Assembly (NCBI GenBank): GCA_050185825.1
Contig: JBFWZA010000001.1
Coordinates: 310,001-374,000 of the forward strand
Length of the DNA: 64,000 nucleotides
Reading direction: 5' to 3'
Origin: SZUA-309 sp050185825
GTDB lineage: Bacteria; Pseudomonadota; Gammaproteobacteria; Pseudomonadales; Azotimanducaceae
In this document: positions 34,247 through 41,395 of the stretch, in pieces
How positions within the stretch are numbered: position 1 is the first letter of the stretch
Layout of the letters: every line of letters begins with the position of its first letter
The notes under the pieces: generated by a model
Databases searched by the model: none
What the model saw: only the letters and a program-made list of their open reading frames with translations
What the model was told of the DNA's origin: nothing
Made by a program: the position numbers and the translations under genes

Positions 34247-35647
34247 CTATCCGGCAAACGAGCTGGTGAGCAATGTGGCACTTTCCTTCTCGCGATGGCG
34301 CAGCGCCGCGATAGCAATAGTCAGGAAGAGCAGACCACCGATCGCCGCCAGCATGCCCCCCATGCCCATCATGCCCATGCCGATGATTTCCTGGGTCCCA
34401 TTGAGCACCTGGTCTGCACCAGCCACCTTGCGTTGAACGCCATAGCCGCCGGACAGCGCGAGCCCGGTGATGTGCAGCAGTTGCCCGCCCGCGAACACGT
34501 ACGGCTGCAGGTAGAGCAGACGCGGTGTGCGGATGGGATAGCCGAGCCTCGGCAGCAGCAGGTACACGACTCCCATGAACGCCAGGGTCACCCCGACGAT
34601 CGAGCCGTGGTAATGCGCCGGGATCATGGTGTTCGAACCCTTGATCAGGAACCCGAGAAATCCGCCCGCAGCGAAAAGTGTGAGCGAGCACAGCAGCGTC
34701 GCTCTGAGCGGTTGAAGGTCTCTGGGCGCACGATGCCGGTAGACGAACCCGACGAGGATGGCGATCCCCAGCGGCAGCGTGGCGAGCCCGCCCCAGCGCA
34801 TGAGCTGCGTGTACTGAACGAGGTAGGCATCCGACGTGATCGGCGCACGGCCGATGAATGGCACCACAATCAGCGGTATCGCCACCAGCGCGAACAGCAC
34901 CATGCCGATCCGGGGGGACAGCCAGGCGTGCGAGCCGCTGGCGCGGCCGAGCAGGAACCAGGCGATGAGCACCAGCACGGAGTTGGTGAACTGAAGCACA
35001 TGACCCCCACCCCAGAAGAGCCGTTCGAAGTAAGGCTCACCCTCGAGCGTTTCCGGCAACTCGATCCAGGACCACGCGACCAGCGCCACGGCCAGTAGCG
35101 TGCTGGCGGCGGCAACCGCCAGCGCGAACCGCACCATGTCGTTGAAGTCCGCTGCACCTCGGGGCAGACGGAAACACCACAGGTATTCAGCGGCCATCGT
35201 CACCATGCCGGCAGCCAGCGCAGCGAGCCCAAGGAAAAACCAGGGGTGCTGAAGCACAGGCACGTAGTTGTTCATGAGCGGTTTGTCAGCACCCACAAAG
35301 GGTGCAATGCTGATCATCACGGTGCCGATTACGGCCAGACAGAAAGCCACGCTGCCAAAGGCAGACCGGCGCCCCGAACCGAACACGGTCCAGACCATGC
35401 CTGCGCAGGCCATGAACCAGACGAGCACCGAGAGGTCGACGTGAGTGACGAGCGCGACGTGGAAGTAGTCCGTGCCTGGCAGCAGGTCCTTGAGACCCGG
35501 GGTCCTGGCGATCGCAAGCGATACAGACAGCAATCCGGCCGCCAGCAGCGCGTAAACGCCGAGCCAGATCCACCCGGTTGCGCGTGCGGACGTGGATGCC
35601 CTAAGGCCGACTACCCTTGTCAGGTTGCCCGTCATGTGAACCCTCAT
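34247..35647 (-). CDS. Heme-copper oxidase subunit I-like protein lacking two CuB ligands (466 aa)
   Basis: About 12 membrane helices with the heme-copper subunit I layout. A His in helix 2 (ALVTHVDLSVLVWF, H69), one in helix 6 (FWGGGHVLQFTN, H216) and an H-x-H pair in helix 10 (IPAHYHGSIVG, H345/H347) are kept. Helix 7 (RIGMVLFALVAIPLIVVPFI) has no His-His, so two of three CuB ligands are missing, and no Tyr follows H216 (VLQF instead). It overlaps the SCO gene by 4 nt and has GGAGG 7 nt before its ATG. Probably binds two hemes; catalysis at a heme-copper centre is doubtful. Confidence 0.8.
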   Translation of the reverse strand: MRVHMTGNLTRVVGLRASTSARATGWIWLGVYALLAAGLLSVSLAIARTPGLKDLLPGTDYFHVALVTHVDLSVLVWFMACAGMVWTVFGSGRRSAFGSVAFCLAVIGTVMISIAPFVGADKPLMNNYVPVLQHPWFFLGLAALAAGMVTMAAEYLWCFRLPRGAADFNDMVRFALAVAAASTLLAVALVAWSWIELPETLEGEPYFERLFWGGGHVLQFTNSVLVLIAWFLLGRASGSHAWLSPRIGMVLFALVAIPLIVVPFIGRAPITSDAYLVQYTQLMRWGGLATLPLGIAILVGFVYRHRAPRDLQPLRATLLCSLTLFAAGGFLGFLIKGSNTMIPAHYHGSIVGVTLAFMGVVYLLLPRLGYPIRTPRLLYLQPYVFAGGQLLHITGLALSGGYGVQRKVAGADQVLNGTQEIIGMGMMGMGGMLAAIGGLLFLTIAIAALRHREKESATLLTSSFAG

Positions 35648-36264
35648 GTGGATACCTCCTCCGGGTTCCCGGATTCCTTCTGCAGCCGCCGGATTGCAGT
35701 GGCGATCTCCTCGACCGGCACGCCCTCACCAAACGTTCCCCGTACCCGGCCAGCGCTGTCGATCAGGTAGAGATGACTGCTGTGGCTGACCTGGTACGCG
35801 CCCGCAGTGCCATCTGAGACCCGCTCGTTGAAGACCTTGAACGCGGCCGCGGCAGCAGCGATCTCGTCGTCACTACCTGTTAAGCCGATGAGATCGCGAT
35901 GGAAGAACGCGACGTAGGGCTTCAAACGCGCCGTGGTATCTGCAGCCGGATCCAGAGTGACGAACAGCGGAACCACCAGCTGATCAGGGGTGTCCGCCAG
36001 GTTCAGCGCATCCCGCATCCGGGACAGTGCCGTGGGGCAGACGTCCGGACAGCCGGTGTAACCGAAGTTGAGCAGCACCAGGCTGCCGCGGAAGTCGGAG
36101 AGCGCGACCCGCCCGCCTCGCGTTGCGTCCAGCACGAATTCCCCACCCAGGGTGTAGAGCACGGGCAACGGCACAGCCGCATCGGCGCCGCGCACGAGCT
36201 GCCAGACGACGAACGACGCCAGCACCAGCGTACCCACGAGCCAGGCCAACCCACGGTTCACCAC
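35644..36264 (-). CDS. SCO1/SenC-family copper chaperone (206 aa)
   Basis: Membrane-anchored thioredoxin-fold protein that loads copper into CuA or acts as a thiol reductase. N-terminal anchor (GLAWLVGTLVLASFVVWQLV), Cu-binding CPDVCP in FGYTGCPDVCPTALSRM and distal His in VSHSSHLYLID. The stop overlaps the downstream heme-copper-like gene start (ATGA). Located in operon B between ctaA and the subunit I-like gene. Confidence 0.9.
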   Translation of the reverse strand: MVNRGLAWLVGTLVLASFVVWQLVRGADAAVPLPVLYTLGGEFVLDATRGGRVALSDFRGSLVLLNFGYTGCPDVCPTALSRMRDALNLADTPDQLVVPLFVTLDPAADTTARLKPYVAFFHRDLIGLTGSDDEIAAAAAAFKVFNERVSDGTAGAYQVSHSSHLYLIDSAGRVRGTFGEGVPVEEIATAIRRLQKESGNPEEVST

Positions 36265-36274
36265 GACAACATAC

Positions 36275-37273
36275 CTATCCGGATGTTCGAAACTTCACCA
36301 CCTCCTGTCGATCCCGGGAGAGGACCAGAAAGCGAAGCACACACAGCAGCAGCAGCGATGCCACCAGGTTGTGCAGAAGCACCACCGGGAGCGGCATCGA
36401 TGCCGCGAGTCCTGCCAGCCCGAGCGACAACTGCAGCAGCAACACCGCCAGCAGTATCGAACCCCAGAGGCGGGGTCGTCCGACCTCGCGCGTGCCACAC
36501 CACCCCAGCCAGACCAGCGTCAGCGTCGTGACCAGCGCCCAGCTGTGGTGGGCGCGCTGAATGACGGCCTGAGACCCGTCCTGAAGGATCCTGCCGGTCG
36601 GATCTACTGACAGTTCGCGCAGGTACCAGAAGCTCTCGAGCCCGGCGCCACCCTGAGCGCAGCTCAGAAAACCCGTGCATCCCGCTGCAGCAAAGTTGGC
36701 GCTTACCCACGCACCGAACAGAATCTGAATGATCAATGCAGCCAGGGCTAACCGTGCCGGCGCCTTCAGCACCGGGAGGCGCTTCTCGCCCATCGTGGTC
36801 ACGTCGAGCCACAGCAGCCACGTCAGTGCCAGCAGCGTCATGCCACCAGCCAGATTCACGGTCGCCACGGCAGGCAGCGTTTTCAGGTAACTCGCCGGGC
36901 CGACGACTGCCAGCAGCAGCACGGTGAAGGCGATGGCGTAGGGAAGCATCCGGGCGGTTCGCCCGAGCGGCTGTCCTCGGGCGAGGCCGATCACCGCGAG
37001 TACGATGACCACGAGAAGGGTCGCCACCGTCCGGTGCGCCTGCTTGATCACTTCTACCGGAGTGAGCGCATCCGCTGCCGAAAGTGGCTCCGGGACCCCG
37101 GAGCCACCCACCCGGGCGTAGCAGTCCGGCCAAGGCTGACATCCTGTTCCAGCCTCGTCCAGCCGGATGTACGCACTGATCAGATTGACGGTGATCGTAA
37201 CGGTCAGCAGAGCTATCAGGCATCGCAGGAGCCACCTTGTCTTCGTGGCGGAAGTCTTAGCTGAATTGTCCAA
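36275..37273 (-). CDS. ctaA: Heme A synthase CtaA/COX15 (332 aa)
   Basis: Eight-helix membrane protein converting heme O to heme A. Conserved His in EVIKQAHRTVATLLV and in the second half (AVIQRAHHSWALVTT, VVLLHNLVASLLL). Extracytoplasmic Cys pairs are GCQPWPDC and GCTGFLSC, as in bacterial CtaA. The start is a TTG at 37273 with no ATG nearby, so the exact N-terminus is uncertain. First gene of operon B; with ctaB it implies that an a- or o-type heme is made for a heme-copper enzyme in the cluster. Confidence 0.88.
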   Translation of the reverse strand: MDNSAKTSATKTRWLLRCLIALLTVTITVNLISAYIRLDEAGTGCQPWPDCYARVGGSGVPEPLSAADALTPVEVIKQAHRTVATLLVVIVLAVIGLARGQPLGRTARMLPYAIAFTVLLLAVVGPASYLKTLPAVATVNLAGGMTLLALTWLLWLDVTTMGEKRLPVLKAPARLALAALIIQILFGAWVSANFAAAGCTGFLSCAQGGAGLESFWYLRELSVDPTGRILQDGSQAVIQRAHHSWALVTTLTLVWLGWCGTREVGRPRLWGSILLAVLLLQLSLGLAGLAASMPLPVVLLHNLVASLLLLCVLRFLVLSRDRQEVVKFRTSG

Positions 37274-37325
37274 TGAGCAGCCGTCCCTGTTTATAGGTAG
37301 ATCTACGGACGTAGGACGTTCGCGA

Positions 37326-38078
37326 TCATGCTGCTAAGCTTGATCGATGACTCAGATACTCCTCTTCACGGTCGTCGCCATCGGCCTGTACTTTCTTGCG
37401 GACTGGGTTGTCCGCCTGATCGAGGAACGCCGGGGTGAGCCGCTGCCGAACCGCAACCTCATCTACTTCGTGGTGATCTTTGTACTGGCCGTTACCAGCT
37501 TCCAGATCATTCAACGTATCCTCCAGGGTGGCCCGCTCGTCTGAGCCGACATCCAGACGCTCACCGCGGTTCAGGAACACGAACCGGCCGGTTTCGTTGT
37601 CGAAGTCGATCACCAGGTTCGCTCCGGGCCTGAGCACTGTTCGCACCGTAGACTGGTAGGGGAACGCCTGCTGGTCCAGGTGATCTTTCATCCGGATGGC
37701 CACGGTGACCTCTCCAGCCGGAATCGACAACCGGTGGTAGGTCGACGCCCGCCCATCCCGATGAATGCCACGGGCAGGCAGCGTCTCGGACAGTACAAGC
37801 CGGCCGTCGATATCGAGCTCCAGATGCAGTGGTGAGCGTTCACGCGGACAAACCAGCGGCGCTCGCATGTTTGCGGGTAGCGCTGCCAGTTCTTCTGGTG
37901 ACCGCTCTCTACATTCACCAAACACCTGCCCCGAGTGGTGCACGCTCACCTTGATAGTCGCGAGGGCGGGTGCCAGATGCTGATAAGACGGATTCGTGGA
38001 ACAGTAACCAAGCCAGCCTGCGAAGATGCCGAGCAGCGTCACGCGGGCCGGCCATTGCCACCAGCGGCTGGCTTTCAT
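37326..38078 (-). CDS. Membrane-anchored hypothetical protein at the end of operon A (up to 250 aa)
   Basis: Starts at ATG 38078, overlapping the stop of the cytochrome b/ferredoxin fusion by 4 nt. An N-terminal anchor (ARVTLLGIFAGWLGYC) is followed by an extracytoplasmic beta-rich domain (ATIKVSVHHSGQVFG, LHLELDIDGRLVLSE, VTVAIRMKDHLDQQAFPYQ) reminiscent of copper-delivery or CopZ-like Ig folds, though I cannot assign a family. Residues after about 178 lie antisense to the 65-aa gene and look non-native (acidic and basic repeats), so the real C-terminus may have been altered by a frameshift. Confidence 0.6.
   Translation of the reverse strand: MKASRWWQWPARVTLLGIFAGWLGYCSTNPSYQHLAPALATIKVSVHHSGQVFGECRERSPEELAALPANMRAPLVCPRERSPLHLELDIDGRLVLSETLPARGIHRDGRASTYHRLSIPAGEVTVAIRMKDHLDQQAFPYQSTVRTVLRPGANLVIDFDNETGRFVFLNRGERLDVGSDERATLEDTLNDLEAGNGQYKDHHEVDEVAVRQRLTPAFLDQADNPVRKKVQADGDDREEEYLSHRSSLAA
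37347..37544 (+). CDS. Small two-helix membrane protein antisense to operon A end (65 aa)
   Basis: Two hydrophobic helices (QILLFTVVAIGLYFLADWVV and NLIYFVVIFVLAVTSFQII) joined by a charged loop EERRGEPLPNR, giving a hairpin topology. It is divergent from ctaA and overlaps, antisense, the last 70 codons of the leftward gene ending at 37326. The protein-like composition favours this frame over the opposing tail. No family was recognised. Confidence 0.55.
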   Translation: MTQILLFTVVAIGLYFLADWVVRLIEERRGEPLPNRNLIYFVVIFVLAVTSFQIIQRILQGGPLV

Positions 38079-39625
38079 GACGCGCTCCCCCGCCGCGTCC
38101 CATCCTCTTCTCTCGCTTCGGCGAGGAGCGAGGTGCGGAAGGAATCGAGGCGCTCGAGCAGTCGCACTTTTTCGAAGGTGCCCGCGGTGTACATCGTCAC
38201 CTTGTGCCTGCCGACACTCGTGCGCAGATGCGGCATGCGTTTTCCTTCCATGCGCTGCCTCGACCACTCACTGCCTTTCCGGTAGTAGCAATCCCCTTCG
38301 TGGCAACCGCTGATGACCACGCCGAGCACCGCCGGATTCCTTGCCACGAAATCCGTGAACGACGGGGGCAGTGCGCCGATGCAGGGCAGGCTGACCGCAA
38401 CCACACGGTCCTCATCGAGCTTTTCGACGTCTAATGCGTGGTCACAACCGAATACGACGAGGTTCTCCCTGCCCTCCAGCGACCCGAGCAGCCGCTCGGT
38501 CCGCTGCTTGAGTTCGTTCAGCGGATAGTCGGGCACCTCGATGCCGGAGACGAGTTCCTCCACGTGCCGGAACGGAGTGGCAGATGGACAGGACCCTTCG
38601 CAGATCCCGCACGCCGTGCACAGGTCCGGATTCACGATCGCCTGACGCAGTCCCGGTTTGTAGGTGTGCTCGATCATCGTGATCGCATCGTACGGACAGT
38701 CCTGGAAACACCAGCTGCAACCATTGCAGTTGTCGGGGTTCACCACCGCCGCTGCGGGGCGGACCAGGGCCGGCTTTCCAGGCAGTATCCAGGGTGTGGC
38801 AACGAGCAGCAGTGTCAGCGCCACGACGAGGCCCCACACCTCCATCGCACCGAGGCTCTCGACGAGCGGATAGAGATTCAGATAGAACCAGTCCATATCG
38901 ACCATCGACACCGTGGTCGCCAGATCGGCACGCGCCATGCTCACGGCGGGCTTGGCTATCGAAAGCACCAGAAAGAAGGCGAGTATCCCGTAGATGAGGC
39001 CACGGGCCGGATTGATGCGTGCCAGCTTCATGCGCTTGATGTGAACGAACACTCCACCCAGCAGAAACAGCGGCAGAGCGATGTGAAGAAAGACCAGAAA
39101 CGAGAAGAACCGGTCGCTCAGGCTGGCGTTGGACAGAAAGTTCCGTGGCAGGCCGTCTCCAAACGCGGGCAGCGCGCTGAGCCATTCAGACGTGGTGACG
39201 GCAACGAACTGAGCCTGCCGGTCCCAGACCAGCCAGTAGCCGCCGATACCGGCGGCGAACAGCAGCCAGAGAAGCGGCACCCCGGACACCCAGGAGAACC
39301 ACCGCACGCCGCGGAACCGGCCAAGCGCGAACTCACGCAGCAGGTGAACGGTCACGAGCACTACCATGGCGTCGGATGCATAGCGATGCAGGCTGCGCAT
39401 GATGCCGCCCAGGTACCATTGCCCGGTGGTAATGCGCTCTACCGAATCCCATGCGCCGATGATGCTGGTGTCGAAGAAGACGAACAGATACACGCCAGAC
39501 ACGGCGACGATCCAATAGCACAGCATCGCCAGTGCACCAAGCTGATACCAGGGATTCCAGGCTTCGCTGAAGACCCGATCGAACCCCGCTTCGACCCACT
39601 TGAGGCCCAGTGTCAGCCCGCGCAT
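38075..39625 (-). CDS. Cytochrome b / 2x[4Fe-4S] ferredoxin / FlpD-MvhD fusion protein (516 aa)
   Basis: N-terminal cytochrome b (four to six helices) has two bis-His heme pairs, each 14 residues apart: H80/H94 (SLHRYASDAMVVLVTVHLL) and H181/H195 (FLHIALPLFLLGGVFVHIK). Residues 300-350 carry two [4Fe-4S] motifs, CNGCSWCFQDCP and CTACGICEGSCP. Residues 390-450 resemble the FlpD/MvhD hydrogenase/heterodisulfide-reductase electron-transfer domain: Cys 394, 415, 441 and 446, with GCHEGDCYYRKG. The fusion would link membrane quinol or cytochrome chemistry to cytosolic iron-sulfur and thiol-type transfer. It is in operon A, 4 nt after SCO. Confidence 0.85.
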   Translation of the reverse strand: MRGLTLGLKWVEAGFDRVFSEAWNPWYQLGALAMLCYWIVAVSGVYLFVFFDTSIIGAWDSVERITTGQWYLGGIMRSLHRYASDAMVVLVTVHLLREFALGRFRGVRWFSWVSGVPLLWLLFAAGIGGYWLVWDRQAQFVAVTTSEWLSALPAFGDGLPRNFLSNASLSDRFFSFLVFLHIALPLFLLGGVFVHIKRMKLARINPARGLIYGILAFFLVLSIAKPAVSMARADLATTVSMVDMDWFYLNLYPLVESLGAMEVWGLVVALTLLLVATPWILPGKPALVRPAAAVVNPDNCNGCSWCFQDCPYDAITMIEHTYKPGLRQAIVNPDLCTACGICEGSCPSATPFRHVEELVSGIEVPDYPLNELKQRTERLLGSLEGRENLVVFGCDHALDVEKLDEDRVVAVSLPCIGALPPSFTDFVARNPAVLGVVISGCHEGDCYYRKGSEWSRQRMEGKRMPHLRTSVGRHKVTMYTAGTFEKVRLLERLDSFRTSLLAEAREEDGTRRGSAS

Positions 39626-39629
39626 CGAT

Positions 39630-40475
39630 TCAGGCGCGGCCGGCCGAAGCCTTCCGGCTCGTCGTCCACTCGCGGTAGAGGAGATACAGAAACACGGCGC
39701 CGAGCACGAGCCCCATCACCAGCCCGACGAAAATGGAGTAGTCGAACCGGTAGCTGTCCGAGGCTGGATCATAGACGGTGCAGAAGAGCTTCACCCTGGC
39801 GGTGATCTCGTCGAGCAGCGACATCGCTGCCCCCGCCCTCTTGTCCCCGAACACCAGTACCTTCAGCGGCTCGATCAGGTGCGGCGTGTCGAACTGGATG
39901 CCGTATACCTGACGGTACACCAGGCCATCTGCATCGACAATGCTGGCCTGGATCAGATGGTCGAATCCGTGTGGTGTGGCGTAGAACTGAAAGCCCAGCT
40001 CACTGGCGAGAGCCTCGATGGTTGAAGAATCACCACTCAGGACGTCCCAGCCCAGGAAGTCCACCCCCTGCTCCGCCGCGAACACGCGCATGCGCTCGGA
40101 CGTGTCGTTGGCGGCATCGAAGCCGATCGTGAGCACGTGGAAGCTGTCTTCGCCCAGCGCGCTGCGTGCCTTTCTCACCACCTTCGCCAGATGCGCGGTG
40201 GTGGCTGGACAGATGTGATAGCAGCTCGTGTAGATCAGGCTGATCACCAGCGGTTTGCCGCGGAAGTCGGAGAGGCGGACCTCCTGGCCGTTGACCGAGG
40301 TGAACGCGTGATCACCGATCGGCTCGCCGATCGCCGCCTGGCTGATGGCCAGCGCTTCGGAGCGGTCGAATGTCGCAGCGCCGTCGGCCGCACCGATGGC
40401 CGGACAGAGCGCGCAGACCATCATCACGAGCGGTCGCAGCACCGCCCCCAGCGAATACCGGAGTCTTCCACGCAC
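39630..40475 (-). CDS. SCO-family protein with C-terminal membrane anchor (281 aa)
   Basis: Signal peptide at the N-terminus (LRPLVMMVCALCPAIGAADG), thioredoxin fold with CxxxC in SLIYTSCYHICPATTAHLA and a distal His in FYATPHGFDHLIQA. An added C-terminal helix (YSIFVGLVMGLVLGAVFLYL) is unlike classical SCO1, which is anchored at the N-terminus. The GTG start directly follows the ctaB stop. Likely metallates the CuA site of subunit II. Confidence 0.85.
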   Translation of the reverse strand: MRGRLRYSLGAVLRPLVMMVCALCPAIGAADGAATFDRSEALAISQAAIGEPIGDHAFTSVNGQEVRLSDFRGKPLVISLIYTSCYHICPATTAHLAKVVRKARSALGEDSFHVLTIGFDAANDTSERMRVFAAEQGVDFLGWDVLSGDSSTIEALASELGFQFYATPHGFDHLIQASIVDADGLVYRQVYGIQFDTPHLIEPLKVLVFGDKRAGAAMSLLDEITARVKLFCTVYDPASDSYRFDYSIFVGLVMGLVLGAVFLYLLYREWTTSRKASAGRA

Positions 40476-41330
40476 TCAGATCACCTGAGCGTCCAGGATG
40501 GCCACCAGCATCAACACCAGCAGTTGAACCAGGGAGGCCAGAAAGCAGCGGATGGCGTTCTGTTTCGACGGCGCCTGCCAGAGGATCACACTTCGATAGA
40601 TGAAGTAGCCGCCGCCGAGCAGCGCGCCGGCGAGGTAGAGCCAGCCCATGCCGAAGAAGACGGGCGATATCGATACCGCCACCAGCAGCAGGGTGTTCAG
40701 CAGGATCACCCGGGCGGTAGCCGCGTCGCCGCGGACCACGGGCAGCATGGGCACCCCGGCCTTCGCGTATTCCTCGCGCTGGGCGATGGCCAGCGCCCAG
40801 AAATGCGGCGGGGTCCAGAGAAAGAGCACGACAGCCAGCGCGATCGATGTCGCGGAGAGACCGGGATCCGCGGCGGAAGCGCCCACCAGCACAGCGAAGC
40901 TGCCAGACGCGCCACCGATGACGATGTTCCACGGCGTGCGTCGTTTCAGCCAGAGGGTGTAGACCACGCCGTAGAAGAACGCACCCAGAAACAGGTGCGT
41001 GGCCACCAGCGGGTTGAAGAGACCCGCCGCCAGCGCCACGGAGATCACCAGAATGGCCCCGATCAGCCAGGGCCACCAGGCCGCCCGGGACACCGCCCCG
41101 GTGACGAACGGCCGGCTCGCCGTACGGGTCATGAGACGGTCCAGATCCCACTCCGCATACTGGTTGAACGCACCGGCCGCCCCGGAAGCCGCCAGTGTGA
41201 CCAGCGCCAGCGCGAGCATCTGCGGTACGGTCAGGACAAGTCCCGGCGTCACAGCGTAGCCCGCCAGCGCCGCCACGACCATAAACAGACCGATTCGGAG
41301 CTTGAAGATGTCAATGAGCTGTCCGATCAC
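40476..41330 (-). CDS. ctaB: Protoheme IX farnesyltransferase CtaB (284 aa)
   Basis: UbiA-family prenyltransferase making heme O. The Asp-rich motif is NQYAEWDLDRLMTRTASRPF, the second loop is WTPPHFWALAIAQREEYAKAG, and several membrane helices are visible. GTG start with GGAGA 6 nt upstream. Lies between subunit I and SCO in operon A. Confidence 0.93.
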   Translation of the reverse strand: MIGQLIDIFKLRIGLFMVVAALAGYAVTPGLVLTVPQMLALALVTLAASGAAGAFNQYAEWDLDRLMTRTASRPFVTGAVSRAAWWPWLIGAILVISVALAAGLFNPLVATHLFLGAFFYGVVYTLWLKRRTPWNIVIGGASGSFAVLVGASAADPGLSATSIALAVVLFLWTPPHFWALAIAQREEYAKAGVPMLPVVRGDAATARVILLNTLLLVAVSISPVFFGMGWLYLAGALLGGGYFIYRSVILWQAPSKQNAIRCFLASLVQLLVLMLVAILDAQVI

Positions 41331-41395
41331 ACAGGTCTCCCACGTGTCACCCAGTTCGCCGACCAGGCGCCCGCTACGGGCGCCGGACTCGAAGG

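Noticed and set aside
38438..39805. Open frame of about 455 codons on the plus strand across the cytochrome b fusion
   Set aside because: Low-complexity, charge-rich translation; the minus strand has clear haem and cluster motifs.
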